The notes: generated by a model not told the origin, from the sequence alone. Positions 17,543 through 26,668 are shown, counted from the first letter of the stretch. The stretch: 64,000 nucleotides of DNA from Streptomyces sp. NBC_00483 (GCF_036013745.1 NZ_CP107880.1:7192001-7256000), one strand, 5' to 3'. Numbers and translations are program-made.

Positions 17543-18421
17543 CTAGCGCCCCCGCAGCGCCCCCGCCACCTGGTCGAAGAGCGCCGCGTGGGCGCGGGCG
17601 CTTGCGGGGGTCTCCGGGTTCCAGGGCAGCACCGACGCCCGTTCGGCGACGGACGCCCAGTGCGGGTCGGCCGCGTACTGGGCGCGCGGCGCCGCGTTGG
17701 CGCGGGCGTCCGACAGGATGACGTCGGGGGCGAGTTCGGCGACGTCCCGCCACGTCCCCGTGTACCAGTTGGCGCCGGGCCCCTCGGGCGGCGCCACCAT
17801 GCCGACACCGAGCCCGCCGAGCGCGCTCAGGTCGGGCCACTTGGTGGGCCGGGCCAGGTGCACCGCGTCCGCCCCAGCGGCCGAGAGCGCCAGCACCTTC
17901 AAGCCCCGCGCCCCGCGGGCCGCGACCCCCAACTGCCGTTCGGCGCGGGCGAGTTCCTCCCGCATCTCTGCCGGCTCCGAGGTCCCGAGCGAGTGCCCGA
18001 GCTCCGCGAAACGCTGCCGCACCCCGCCCAACGTGCGGCCCTGCCCCACGTCGAACACGGCGACGGGGACGTGCTCCTCCAGATGCTTCGCCGTGTCGGG
18101 CTCGATGCCGTACACCTGCCCGCCGCCGTACGTGAGCGCCACGACCAGGTCGGGGCGCGCCGCGAGCACGTCGTCCAGGCCGAGCCCCGCTCCCGCGCCC
18201 AGATACGCGAGGTCGTCCAGCGGCAGCGCGCCGGACTTGGCGTGATCGGGCTCCTCGCCGTCGTGGAACGAGCCGAAGATCCCCACCGGGCGTATGCCCA
18301 GATCCCACAGGCTCGCCCCGGCCTGTATATAGGCGACGACGCGCTGTGGCGTCTCGCTCGCGGACGTGAGGTGTCCGCGGTCGTCGGTGAACTCCCAGGC
18401 TGTGGTTGACCGTTCTTCCAT
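17543..18421 (-). CDS. ABC-type Fe/siderophore substrate-binding-fold protein without signal peptide
   Basis: A 292-residue protein of the TroA/FecB-like periplasmic-binding superfamily: DDRGHLTSASETPQRVVAYI at the start, then LDDVLAARPDLVVALTYGG and VAELAPDVILSDARAN, the usual clamshell blocks. Unusually it has no signal peptide or lipobox from the ATG at 18421; starting further upstream (to 18484) does not create one either. It may be cytoplasmic, or use an uncommon export route. No permease lies beside it and no clear iron box was seen upstream. It converges on the acidic protein gene. Confidence 0.8.
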   Translation of the reverse strand: MEERSTTAWEFTDDRGHLTSASETPQRVVAYIQAGASLWDLGIRPVGIFGSFHDGEEPDHAKSGALPLDDLAYLGAGAGLGLDDVLAARPDLVVALTYGGGQVYGIEPDTAKHLEEHVPVAVFDVGQGRTLGGVRQRFAELGHSLGTSEPAEMREELARAERQLGVAARGARGLKVLALSAAGADAVHLARPTKWPDLSALGGLGVGMVAPPEGPGANWYTGTWRDVAELAPDVILSDARANAAPRAQYAADPHWASVAERASVLPWNPETPASARAHAALFDQVAGALRGR

Positions 18422-18489
18422 AAAGGGGACCTTGCCCAGGGCACTCGCCCGGCACGCGGTGTGCCACCCGCGAAAACCGGCCACGCGAA

Positions 18490-18519
18490 CGGCCGTCCCC
18501 TCGAACGAGGGAACGGCCG
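18490..18519 (-). terminator. Probable terminator of phoX-like gene
   Basis: 14-base arms CGGCCGTCCCCTCG and CGAGGGAACGGCCG pair with one mismatch around AA, 20 bases beyond the stop of the minus-strand PhoX gene. There is no T-run, as is common for Streptomyces stem-loops. Confidence 0.55.
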
Positions 18520-18538
18520 ACCGTCATGCGTCAACGGC

Positions 18539-19921
18539 TCAGTGCCAAGGTCCCGTCACGGCGAACGTGGTCCCCGGCGTATAGCAGTTCACGAACATCG
18601 TCTCGCCGTCCGGCGAGAAGGTGACCCCGGCGAACTCGCCCCACTCGGGCTTGTCGGCCGTCCCGATGTTCTGCCGGCCGCGCGCCATGGCGTACACCTC
18701 GCCCTTGCGCGTCACGCCGAACACGTGCTGAGCGCCCTCGCCGTCCTCGCACACCATCAGGCCCCCGCTGGGCGCGAGGCAGATGTTGTCGGGCTCCTCG
18801 CCCGGCAGCTGGACGTCCGTGTCGGGACCGAACACGATGACCAGCGTCAGGCGGCGCGACGACGGGTCGTAGCGCCAGATCTGGCCGAAGTGGTCGGCGG
18901 CCGAGCCCTCGCGGCTGCGGGCGTACGACGAGACGAAGTAGACGCTCGACCCGCCCCAGTAGCAGCCCTCCAGCTTCTGGGCGTGGGTGATGCCCTTCGG
19001 GCCGAAGTCCTGGTTCCGGATGGGGGTCTGTGCGGCCAGCGGGTCCGGCACGTCGACCCACTCGATGCCGCTGAACGTGGCGCCCGTCTCCTGGACCGCC
19101 GACAGGTCCGGCACGCCCGGCACCCGCATCGCCTGCAACTTCCCGCCCGCGCGCAGCGAACCGAGGCCGCCCTTCGCGTTCTTGGGCAGGAAACGGTAGA
19201 AGAGGCCGAAGGGCTTGTCGAAGGCGTCCTCCGTCTCGTAGACGACGCCGCGCTTCGGATCGACGGCGATCGCCTCGTGCTGGAAGCGGCCCATCGCGGT
19301 GAGCGGGACGGCGCCCGAGCGGTGCGGGTCGACCGGGTCGACCTCGAAGATGAAGCCGTGGTCCTTGGTGTAGCCGTTCGTACCGGCCTTGTCCTCGGTC
19401 TCCTCGCAGGTCAGCCAGGTGCCCCAAGGCGTGGGCCCGCCCGCGCAGTTGACCGCGGTGCCGGCGATGCCGACCCGCTCGGACAGGACATTGTTCTTCC
19501 GGTCCACGGAGAGCACGGTACAGCCGCCCTTGCCCATCGGGTCGTACGTCAGACCCTCGACGGTCGGCACCGCGATCTTTCCGGTGACCCGGTTCTCGTG
19601 GTTGCGTACGAGGTGCACGCGGCCCTGTCTGCCGGCGAACGCCGCCATCCCGTCGTGGTTCGACGGAACCTTGCCCTCGCCGGAGCGGAGTGGCTCCCCC
19701 TCTCGCGACAGGACCTTGTAGCGGAATCCCTTCGGGAGGTCGAGGAGACCGGCCGGGTCGGGCACCAACGGGCCGTATCCGGCGCGTCCTTGGGCGGCTG
19801 CCGAGCCGGCGAACAGCTCGGAGAGGTTCCCGGCGAAGGCGATGCCCACCCCCAGGGCGCCGGAGCGGGCGAGTACTTGACGTCGGGTCGCGGACTGTCG
19901 TGCGTCAGCGGTGCGGGACAT
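18539..19921 (-). CDS. PhoX-family (DUF839) secreted phosphatase, Tat substrate
   Basis: A 460-residue secreted beta-propeller phosphatase of the PhoX / DUF839 group, which uses Ca and Fe ions to hydrolyse phosphomonoesters. The Tat signal is TRRQVLARSGALGVGIAFAG (twin Arg at 13-14), with cleavage near GSAAAQ. Family segments include LVRNHENR, GGPTPWGTWLTCEE and DNICLAPSGGLMVCEDGEG. A perfect AGGAGG lies 8 bases before the ATG at 19921. Phosphate control (PhoP) is plausible, but no clear PHO box was identified. Confidence 0.9.
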   Translation of the reverse strand: MSRTADARQSATRRQVLARSGALGVGIAFAGNLSELFAGSAAAQGRAGYGPLVPDPAGLLDLPKGFRYKVLSREGEPLRSGEGKVPSNHDGMAAFAGRQGRVHLVRNHENRVTGKIAVPTVEGLTYDPMGKGGCTVLSVDRKNNVLSERVGIAGTAVNCAGGPTPWGTWLTCEETEDKAGTNGYTKDHGFIFEVDPVDPHRSGAVPLTAMGRFQHEAIAVDPKRGVVYETEDAFDKPFGLFYRFLPKNAKGGLGSLRAGGKLQAMRVPGVPDLSAVQETGATFSGIEWVDVPDPLAAQTPIRNQDFGPKGITHAQKLEGCYWGGSSVYFVSSYARSREGSAADHFGQIWRYDPSSRRLTLVIVFGPDTDVQLPGEEPDNICLAPSGGLMVCEDGEGAQHVFGVTRKGEVYAMARGRQNIGTADKPEWGEFAGVTFSPDGETMFVNCYTPGTTFAVTGPWH

Positions 19922-20092
19922 GGGTGCAACCTCCTGCTGGCGGACAGGAACTGTGACCCGGCTGTGTTTACCACGTGCCTATCGCCGCGGGAACCACGCG
20001 CGTAGCGCAGGCGATTCGTGCACCGACCATGTATCGGAGCGCCCGTGACGTGCCCGTACTCACTCGTGACTTACGCGTGTACGAGCCCCTAC

Positions 20093-21217
20093 TTACTCGT
20101 GTACGAGCCCCTTCGCGTCGCGCGCGAGCGCGGTCAGCCGGGAGATCGCCCGGAAGTACTTCTTCTTGTAGCCGCCGTTCAGCATCTCCTCGCTGAACAG
20201 CCGGTCGAACGGAAGCCCCGACGTGAGCACGGGTATCTCCCGGTCGTAGAGCCGGTCCGCCAGGACGACGAGCCGCAGTGCGGTCGACTGGTCGGGCACG
20301 GCCGCCACATCGGTGAGGCAGACGGCCTTCAGGTCGTCCGTCAGCGCCCCGTACCGGCTCGGGTGCACGCGCGCGAGGTGCTCCAGAAGGTGCGGGAAGT
20401 CGTCGAGCGAGGCGCCCTCGGTGGCGTACGCCGCCTTGGTGACCTGCTCGTCGGTGAACGGCGCGGGGGCCTCGGGCAGGCCGCGGTGCCGGTAGTCCTC
20501 GCCATCGATGCGCAGCGGCCTGAAGTGGGCCGACAGGCCCTGGATCTCGCGCAGGAAGTCGGCGGAGGCGAACCGGCCCTCGCCGAGCTTGCCCGGCAGC
20601 GTGTTGGACGTCGCGGCGAGTGCGACACCGGCTTCGACGAGCCGCGCGAGCAGACTCGACACGAGCACCGTGTCACCCGGGTCGTCCAGCTCGAACTCGT
20701 CGATGCAGAGCAGCCGGTGGCCGCCGAGCGTCTTGACGGTCTGCTGGAAGCCGAGCGCGCCGACCAGGTTCGTCAGCTCCACGAAGGTGCCGAACGCCTT
20801 GTACTCGGGCTCGGCGGGGGTCGCGTGCCAGAGGGAGGCGAGGAGGTGGGTCTTGCCGACGCCGTAGCCGCCGTCGAGGTAGACGCCGCGCGGTCCGGTC
20901 GGGGCTGCGGGCTTCTTGCCGAAGCCGAGGAAGCCGCGCTTCTTGCCCGCCCCGGTCGCGTGCGCCCCGCGGAGGCCGGCCGCGAAGGAGCTCAGGACCC
21001 GGACGGCCTCGGTCTGGCTGGGCTGCTTCGGGTCCGGGATGTACGTGTCGAAACGTACGGAGTCGAAACGGGGCGGCGGCACCATCTCGGCGACCAGGCG
21101 CTCCGCGGGGACGCGCGGCTCGCGCGCGCACAGGGACAGCGGCGACGGGTCGGCTATGGGGCTGATGCCCATCTGGCTGGACTCCCGGGAGTCGGCGGCT
21201 TCGAGGGATGACGACAC
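20093..21217 (-). CDS. zapE: AFG1/ZapE-family ATPase
   Basis: A 374-residue AAA-like ATPase of the ZapE/AFG1 family, linked to cell division in proteobacteria and protein quality control in mitochondria. Walker A is GGYGVGKT (116-123), Walker B is LLCIDEFELDDPGD, and the sensor segment ATSNTLPGKLGEGRF is typical. The end, FDRLFSEEMLNGGYKKKYFR, also fits the family. The GTG at 21217 has AAGGTGG upstream. It is divergent from the reductase gene with only 37 bases between, so the promoters must overlap. The actinobacterial role is not established. Confidence 0.9.
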   Translation of the reverse strand: MSSSLEAADSRESSQMGISPIADPSPLSLCAREPRVPAERLVAEMVPPPRFDSVRFDTYIPDPKQPSQTEAVRVLSSFAAGLRGAHATGAGKKRGFLGFGKKPAAPTGPRGVYLDGGYGVGKTHLLASLWHATPAEPEYKAFGTFVELTNLVGALGFQQTVKTLGGHRLLCIDEFELDDPGDTVLVSSLLARLVEAGVALAATSNTLPGKLGEGRFASADFLREIQGLSAHFRPLRIDGEDYRHRGLPEAPAPFTDEQVTKAAYATEGASLDDFPHLLEHLARVHPSRYGALTDDLKAVCLTDVAAVPDQSTALRLVVLADRLYDREIPVLTSGLPFDRLFSEEMLNGGYKKKYFRAISRLTALARDAKGLVHE

Positions 21218-21254
21218 GGTTACCCACCTTAGTCTCCGTGCCACACTGCACGTC

Positions 21255-22067
21255 ATGCGACGCCTGTTCCCTGTGACGTACGAAACAGCAGATGGCAAGG
21301 GGTACGAGGGGAGGGAGGCGAGCCCGGAGGGGCGTGAGTGGAGCCTCGACGAGCTCGCCTACGCCTACGCGTACCCGCCCGAAGCGGCGCACGCGCCGTG
21401 GCTGCGGGCCAACATGGTCTCCACGCTCGACGGCGCGGCCCAGCACGACGGCCGCTCCCAGCCCATCTCCAACGCCACCGACATGCGGGTCTTCGGCACG
21501 CTGCGCGGGCTCGCCGACGTCGTCGTGGTCGGCGCGGAGACGGTCCGCCTGGAGGGCTACCGCCCCGCCCGCGCGCGCGAGGCGTTCGCGGCGCGCAGGG
21601 AGGCGGCCGGACAGGGCCCCGCCCCGCAGATCGCCGTGATCAGCGCGAGCCTCGACCTCGACTTCGACCTGCCCCTGTTCACCGACCCGCTGGTGCCGAC
21701 GCTGCTGCTCACCGGCGCGGGCGCCTCGGCCGACCGGGTCGCGGCCGCGCGCAAGGCGGGCGTGGAGGTGCTGGTCGCGGGCGACGGAGCCGCGGTCGAA
21801 CCCGACCGCGCGGTGGCGGCGCTCGGCGAGCGGGGCCTCAGGCGCCTGCTCACCGAGGGCGGGCCGAGGATGCTCGGTCAGTTCGTGGCGGGCCGGGTAC
21901 TCGACGAGCTGTGCCTGACCGTGTCCCCGATGCTGACCGCGGGGGACGCCCAGCGGATCGCGGGCGGCTCGACCTTGGCCGTGCCGGAGCGGTTCGAACT
22001 GACGTCCCTACTGGAGGAGGACGGATTCCTGTACAGCCGTTACGCCCGGCCGCGGGGCGGACAGTAG
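21255..22067 (+). CDS. RibD-C-domain pyrimidine reductase-like protein
   Basis: A 270-residue protein of the RibD C-terminal / dihydrofolate-reductase-like fold, which reduces the ribosylamino-pyrimidine of riboflavin synthesis or a related compound with NADPH. Motifs are LRANMVSTLDGAAQHDGRS, LRGLADVVVVGAETVRLEGY and RRLLTEGGPRMLGQFV. There is no deaminase domain. No ribosome site is seen and the gap to the divergent zapE is 37 bases, so a leaderless transcript is likely. Whether it serves riboflavin is unknown; no rib genes are near. Confidence 0.85.
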   Translation: MRRLFPVTYETADGKGYEGREASPEGREWSLDELAYAYAYPPEAAHAPWLRANMVSTLDGAAQHDGRSQPISNATDMRVFGTLRGLADVVVVGAETVRLEGYRPARAREAFAARREAAGQGPAPQIAVISASLDLDFDLPLFTDPLVPTLLLTGAGASADRVAAARKAGVEVLVAGDGAAVEPDRAVAALGERGLRRLLTEGGPRMLGQFVAGRVLDELCLTVSPMLTAGDAQRIAGGSTLAVPERFELTSLLEEDGFLYSRYARPRGGQ

Positions 22068-22260
22068 CCACTGTCGGCCGCTGTCCGCCGACAGCACGGC
22101 GACATTCGGCGGAATGACTCGTTCCGTTTAGCTTTGGCTGGGCACACTAAATCTCGCAGTCCCCGTGCGAATACGGGGCAGGATGGTTTCCGCAGGTCCG
22201 CTGGTCCACCCGGAGGGTCGTCGTCAGTCGGCCCACGGTAGGAGAAGAAGGGCGCCCGTC

Positions 22261-22734
22261 GTGTTCACGAGCGTATTGATGATCGAGAAGGCTCTGACCT
22301 CCGCCGACGTGGAGTTCGTCACCACCTTGCACGGCGAGGAGGACGTCTCCTTCCACGTGCTGCTGCAGCCCCGCGGAGACCAGGCGGACCGCCTGCTGCG
22401 GGCCATCGACGACGTCGCGATGGGCGAGTTCGACGAGGCGGGCAGGGAGAGCGAGGTGCCCGAGGGCGACGAGGCCAAGGGCCCGGCGGAGAAGGCCCTC
22501 GCCGTCTCCCTCGCCGCGCTGCACCAGGCGGGCAGCGAGGCGGTGGGCCGACTCATCGAGGACCACCCGCTGGACGCCCTCAAGGCGCTCGTCGACGAGG
22601 TGAAGGCGGACGAGGTCATCGTGCTGACCGATCCGCACTACGTCGAGGAGTTCTTCCACCGGGACTGGGCCTCGCGCGCCCGCCACCAGGTCGGCGTGCC
22701 GGTCCTGAAGCTGTTCTCGCACAGCAAGGCGTGA
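22261..22734 (+). CDS. Conserved hypothetical upstream of murC
   Basis: A 157-residue soluble protein, small alpha/beta fold (SVLMIEKALTSADVEFVTTL, then DEVIVLTDPHYVEEFFHRDW and VGVPVLKLFSHS). Its shape recalls universal-stress-like proteins. Homologues have been labelled indole-3-glycerol phosphate synthase, but it is far too short for that TIM barrel and lacks the active-site lysines, so the label should not be used. The GTG at 22261 has AGAAGG 9 bases upstream; an ATG at 22279 is an alternative. Position just before murC may link it to wall growth or division. Confidence 0.75.
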   Translation: MFTSVLMIEKALTSADVEFVTTLHGEEDVSFHVLLQPRGDQADRLLRAIDDVAMGEFDEAGRESEVPEGDEAKGPAEKALAVSLAALHQAGSEAVGRLIEDHPLDALKALVDEVKADEVIVLTDPHYVEEFFHRDWASRARHQVGVPVLKLFSHSKA

Positions 22735-22857
22735 CGGACAGCAGGGGGTGACGGGGCGAGGGGCGGGGCGGCACGGGCCGAGGCAATAGGCTTGGCCCCT
22801 GCCGTGGTCGACGTGACTACGGACCAGGACACCCGAGAACCCCAGGGGAGATCACGC

Positions 22858-24261
22858 ATGGCACCCGGCCTGCCGCATTCCGTCGCCGACATGGACCGAC
22901 CGCACTTCATCGGCATCGGCGGCGCCGGCATGTCGGGCATCGCCAAGATCCTCGCCCAGCGCGGCGCGCAGGTGGCGGGCAGCGACGCCCGTGAGTCCGC
23001 GACCGCGCAGGCGCTGCGCGAGCTCGGCGTGACGGTGCACATCGGCCACGACGCCGCGCACCTCGCCTCCGACGCCACCTGCGTGGTCGTCTCCTCGGCC
23101 ATCCGCGAGGACAACCCGGAGCTGGCCCGCGCCAAGGAGCTCGGCGTCCCGGTCGTGCACCGCTCGGACGCGCTGGCCTCCCTGATGGACGGCCTGCGCC
23201 CGATCGCGGTGGCGGGCACGCACGGCAAGACGACCACGACGTCGATGCTCGCGGTGTCCCTGAAGTCCCTCGGCCTGAACCCGTCCTACGCCATCGGCGG
23301 CGACCTGGACGTCCCCGGCTCCAACGCCGACCACGGCGAGGGCGAGATCTTCGTCGCCGAGGCCGACGAATCGGACCGCAGCTTCCACAAGTACAAGCCG
23401 GAAGTCGCGATCATCCTCAACGTCGAACTCGACCACCACGCGAACTACGCGTCCATGGACGAGATCTACGAGTCCTTCGAGACGTTCACCGGGAAGATCA
23501 CCCCCGGCGGCACCCTCGTCATCGCCGCGGACCAGGCGGGCGCCGCCGAGCTGACCCGCAGGGTCCGGGACACGACGTCCCTCAAGGTCGTCACGTACGG
23601 CGAGTCCGAGGGCGCGGACATCCGCATCCACAAGATCACCCCGCGCGGCCTGGCCAGCGAGGTGACCGTCCTCCTGGACGGCAAGCTGCTGACCTTCACG
23701 GTCTCCGTCCCCGGCCGCCACTACGCGCAGAACGCGGTGGCGGCGCTCGCCGCGGGCGTCGCGATGGGCATCCCGGCCCGGAACCTGGCCTCGGCCCTCA
23801 AGTCGTACACGGGCGTCAAGCGCCGCCTCCAGCTCAAGGGCGAGGTGAACGGCGTACAGGTCATCGACTCCTACGCCCACCACCCCACGGAGATGACGGC
23901 GGACCTGGACGCGATGCGCGCGGCGGCCGCCGACTCGCGCCTCCTCGTCCTCTTCCAGCCCCACCTCTTCTCCCGCACCCAGGAGCTGGGCAAGGAGATG
24001 GGCGCCGCGCTCGCCCTCGCGGACGCCTCGGTCGTCCTCGACATCTACCCGGCCCGCGAGGACCCGATCCCCGGCATCACCAGCGCCCTGATCATCGACG
24101 CCGCCCGCGAGGCGGGCGCCGACGTACAGGCCGCCGCCGACAAGGACGCCGCGGTCGCGGCGGTCGCGGGAATGGCCAAGCAGGGCGATCTCGTTCTCAC
24201 CATGGGCGCGGGCGACGTCACGGACCTCGGCCCGCGGATCCTTGACCAGCTGAAGGGATGA
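22858..24261 (+). CDS. murC: UDP-N-acetylmuramate--L-alanine ligase
   Basis: A 467-residue Mur ligase that adds L-alanine to UDP-N-acetylmuramate with ATP, the first amino-acid step of peptidoglycan synthesis. HFIGIGGAGMSGIA (17-30) binds the nucleotide sugar, AGTHGKTTTTSML (119-131) is the ATP loop, EADESDRSF and LNVELDHHANY carry metal-binding residues, and DSYAHHPTEM is the C-terminal MurC signature. GGGGAG lies upstream of the ATG at 22858. A frame back to 22792 adds unconserved residues. murC here lies outside a dcw cluster, as is common for Streptomyces. msrB follows after 5 bases. Confidence 0.96.
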   Translation: MAPGLPHSVADMDRPHFIGIGGAGMSGIAKILAQRGAQVAGSDARESATAQALRELGVTVHIGHDAAHLASDATCVVVSSAIREDNPELARAKELGVPVVHRSDALASLMDGLRPIAVAGTHGKTTTTSMLAVSLKSLGLNPSYAIGGDLDVPGSNADHGEGEIFVAEADESDRSFHKYKPEVAIILNVELDHHANYASMDEIYESFETFTGKITPGGTLVIAADQAGAAELTRRVRDTTSLKVVTYGESEGADIRIHKITPRGLASEVTVLLDGKLLTFTVSVPGRHYAQNAVAALAAGVAMGIPARNLASALKSYTGVKRRLQLKGEVNGVQVIDSYAHHPTEMTADLDAMRAAAADSRLLVLFQPHLFSRTQELGKEMGAALALADASVVLDIYPAREDPIPGITSALIIDAAREAGADVQAAADKDAAVAAVAGMAKQGDLVLTMGAGDVTDLGPRILDQLKG

Positions 24262-24266
24262 GGCAC

Positions 24267-24674
24267 ATGTCGTACGACGTCGAGAAGCCGGACGAGCAGT
24301 GGCGCACGGAACTGAGCCCGGCGGAGTACGCGGTGCTGCGCCAGGCCGGCACGGAGCCCGCGTTCGTCGGTGAGTACACCGACACGAGGACGAAGGGCGT
24401 CTACGCCTGTCGCGCGTGCGGCGCCGAGCTCTTCACGTCCACCGAGAAGTTCGAGTCGCACTGCGGCTGGCCGTCCTTCTACGACCCGAAGAACACCGAC
24501 GCCGTGGAACTCATCGAGGACCGCACCCACGGAATGGTCCGCACCGAGGTGCGCTGCGCGCGCTGCGGATCGCACCTCGGCCACGTCTTCGAGGGCGAGG
24601 GATACCAGACGCCCACGGATCAGCGGTACTGCATCAACTCGATCTCACTCACGCTGAGCCCCGAGGGGGAGTGA
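24267..24674 (+). CDS. msrB: Peptide-methionine (R)-S-oxide reductase
   Basis: A 135-residue MsrB that reduces methionine-R-sulfoxide in proteins. Zinc cysteines are C48/C51 and C97/C100. The catalytic cysteine is C122 in QRYCINSISL, and C66 in ESHCGWPSF is a likely resolving residue. The ATG at 24267 is preferred over 24258, which overlaps the murC stop, because AAGGGATGAGG then fits as ribosome site. It probably shares the murC transcript. Confidence 0.95.
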   Translation: MSYDVEKPDEQWRTELSPAEYAVLRQAGTEPAFVGEYTDTRTKGVYACRACGAELFTSTEKFESHCGWPSFYDPKNTDAVELIEDRTHGMVRTEVRCARCGSHLGHVFEGEGYQTPTDQRYCINSISLTLSPEGE

Positions 24675-24696
24675 GCACCGGCGGTCCCGGCGGCGC

Positions 24697-25368
24697 TCAG
24701 CGCGCCGCCGTTGCCGCCGTCACCGGCCGGAAGCCCGGGTTGCTGACGCAGTCCGACATGCTCTCGGTGTTGGTCTCCTTGTTGATCGGGCACGCGCCGA
24801 TGACGAAGCGCGACGCGACCCCGCCGGGGAAGGCGACCTCGACCTGGTCGGCGTACTTGTGCGTGTCGCCGATCGTCTCGTTGACGTCGATGCCGTTCGG
24901 GGCGTCGATGTAGTAGTTGTACGCGCCGCCCCGCATCCACTTGGTCCACTTCTTAAAGAGGTCGTGGTCCCGGGTGGTGGAGACGAACGGCGACGGCTGG
25001 TTCTTCAGTACGTACTGCTCCAGGTCGTACTGCCCGGTCGTGACGTCCTTCGCCTCGAAGCCCTCCTTGAAGATGACCGCCGGGGCGCGCCCGTCCGCCC
25101 GGTACAGCGTCTGGCAGTCGTTCCGGTACTCCGGGTCCGGCGAGATCCTCTCGAGCGGGACGCGGTCGATGGCCGCGTAGAGGCGGTCCGGGACGACGGG
25201 ACAGGAGGAGGGCGCGGCCTTCGCCACGGAGGTCGCGGACTTCGTGGTGTCGACGTCCGGGGCACTGGCCGTGGCCGACGGCGCGGAAGCGAGGGCCAGC
25301 ACGGACACCACGGCGGCGGGCAGGGCGGCGAGGCGGCGCGCGGTACGAGGGATCTTGTTGATCATCAT
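24697..25368 (-). CDS. Secreted ADP-ribosyltransferase, Scabin/ScARP (pierisin-like) type
   Basis: A 223-residue exported protein. The signal peptide is about residues 1-36 (cut near SATASA). The mature part shows the RSE-type mono-ADP-ribosyltransferase pattern: Arg90 in QTLYRADGRAPAVIFKEGF, a PFVSTT strand (Ser130), and Gln175-Val176-Glu177 in ADQVEVAFPGG, matching the QxE motif of guanine-modifying pierisin-like enzymes such as Scabin and ScARP. Four cysteines (56, 85, 193, 207) can form two disulfides, as in Scabin. The likely activity is NAD-dependent ADP-ribosylation of guanine in DNA or nucleotides. It starts 40 bases after the P450 stop with GAAGG upstream. No immunity gene is obvious. 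Confidence 0.85.
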   Translation of the reverse strand: MMINKIPRTARRLAALPAAVVSVLALASAPSATASAPDVDTTKSATSVAKAAPSSCPVVPDRLYAAIDRVPLERISPDPEYRNDCQTLYRADGRAPAVIFKEGFEAKDVTTGQYDLEQYVLKNQPSPFVSTTRDHDLFKKWTKWMRGGAYNYYIDAPNGIDVNETIGDTHKYADQVEVAFPGGVASRFVIGACPINKETNTESMSDCVSNPGFRPVTAATAAR

Positions 25369-25408
25369 GAGCAGAACCTTCGGGGGCCGCGACCAAGATC
25401 CCTGCCAA

Positions 25409-26668
25409 TCACCGGATCGTGGGCGTGTGCGGGTGGCACACCCGTAGTTCCTTGATCCCGTTGATGAAGTTCGACACCAGGCGCTTCGGTGGGGCCGCGA
25501 GTGTCAGGGTCGGGAGAGACCGGCCCACTTCCTCGTACAGCGCCTGTAGTTGAAGGCGGGCGAAGTGGGCGCCCAGGCAGACGTGCGGACCGTCTCCGAA
25601 GGAGACGTGGGGGTTCGGGGTGCGGGCCAGGTCCAGGGTGAACGGGTCGGGGAAGACGCGTTCGTCGTGGTTGGCGGAGGCGTGGAGGACGACCACCTTG
25701 TCGCCGCGCTTGATGTGGGCGCCCGCCAGGGTCGTGTCCTCGGTCGCCGTGCGGCGGAAGGTCAGGACCGGTGGGTGGCGGCGCAGCAGCTCGTCGAGCG
25801 CGAGCGTCAAGTCGGCTTTTCCCGTGCGGAGTTGTTCGTACGCGGGTGGGGACTCGGCCAGCAGGGCGAGGCCGCCGGGAGCGGCGCTGCGGACCGTGTC
25901 GTTGCCGGCGATCGTCAGCAGGAAGAAGAACATCTGGCGTTCGGGCGGGGTGAGATCGGGGTCCGCGGCGAGCGTCGTCATGATGTCGTCGGCCGGGTGG
26001 GCACGCTTGTGGGCCGTCAGCTCCTCGGCGTACGCGAACATGTCGGCCAGTGCGGAGGGGGAGCGGGGGTTCACCGGTGGGCCGCTTGTCTCTGTTGCCT
26101 CGTCCGGGTCCTGGTAGCCGATGACGCGGCGGGTCCAGTGCAGGAGCAGCGCGCGGTCGGACTCCGGGACGCCCAGGAGGTCGGCGAGGTTCAGGAGGGC
26201 GTAGTCGTCGGTGACCGTGGTGACCAGGTCCACTGTGTCCGTGTTCTTGTTGTCGTTGTCGTGAAGGGCCTTGTGCAGCAGGGATCTTGCCCGTTGCCGT
26301 GCTGATTCCTCGAACGCCGCCACTCGGCGCGGCGTGAACGCCCGGCTCACCAGGCGGCGCAGCCTGCCGTGGGCCGGCGGGTCCTGGTTGAGCATCATGC
26401 CGCGGATGAACGGGAGGTCCGCCGGGTCCGGATCGCGGATCTGGGTCGCGCCCAGGTGCGAGGAGTACGCCGACGCGTCCTTGAGGACCCGGACCACGTC
26501 CGCGTGCCGGGTGACCGCCCAGAAGCCGGGGCCCTCCGGCCAGCCGAGGACCGCGGGCTCCGGCTGCCAGGCCACCGGGTGGTGGTCGCGCAGCGTCCGG
26601 TAGCGGTCGTGCGGGACGCCACGCGCGTACAGGCGCGGGTCGAAGACGTCGGGGACGACAGGCGTCAC
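25409..26668 (-). CDS. Cytochrome P450
   Basis: A 419-residue soluble bacterial P450 monooxygenase. I-helix oxygen motif AGNDT (254-258), ExxR at Glu293/Arg296, and haem loop FGDGPHVCLGAHFAR with ligand Cys364 are all intact. The region GMMLNQDPPAHGRLRRLVSRAFTP is typical of the group containing CYP124/125/142-like lipid and steroid hydroxylases, but the substrate is unknown. The GTG start overlaps the stop of the upstream hydrolase by 4 bases, so the two are coupled. The ADP-ribosyltransferase gene follows after 40 bases. No ferredoxin gene is adjacent. Confidence 0.94.
   Translation of the reverse strand: MTPVVPDVFDPRLYARGVPHDRYRTLRDHHPVAWQPEPAVLGWPEGPGFWAVTRHADVVRVLKDASAYSSHLGATQIRDPDPADLPFIRGMMLNQDPPAHGRLRRLVSRAFTPRRVAAFEESARQRARSLLHKALHDNDNKNTDTVDLVTTVTDDYALLNLADLLGVPESDRALLLHWTRRVIGYQDPDEATETSGPPVNPRSPSALADMFAYAEELTAHKRAHPADDIMTTLAADPDLTPPERQMFFFLLTIAGNDTVRSAAPGGLALLAESPPAYEQLRTGKADLTLALDELLRRHPPVLTFRRTATEDTTLAGAHIKRGDKVVVLHASANHDERVFPDPFTLDLARTPNPHVSFGDGPHVCLGAHFARLQLQALYEEVGRSLPTLTLAAPPKRLVSNFINGIKELRVCHPHTPTIR

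Noticed and set aside
18422..18538. Iron box before the substrate-binding protein
   Set aside because: No TTAGGTTAGGCTAACCTAA-like palindrome is present; the hairpin there is better explained as the phoX terminator.
22261..22734. Indole-3-glycerol phosphate synthase
   Set aside because: 157 residues is too short for the TIM barrel and its catalytic motifs are absent.
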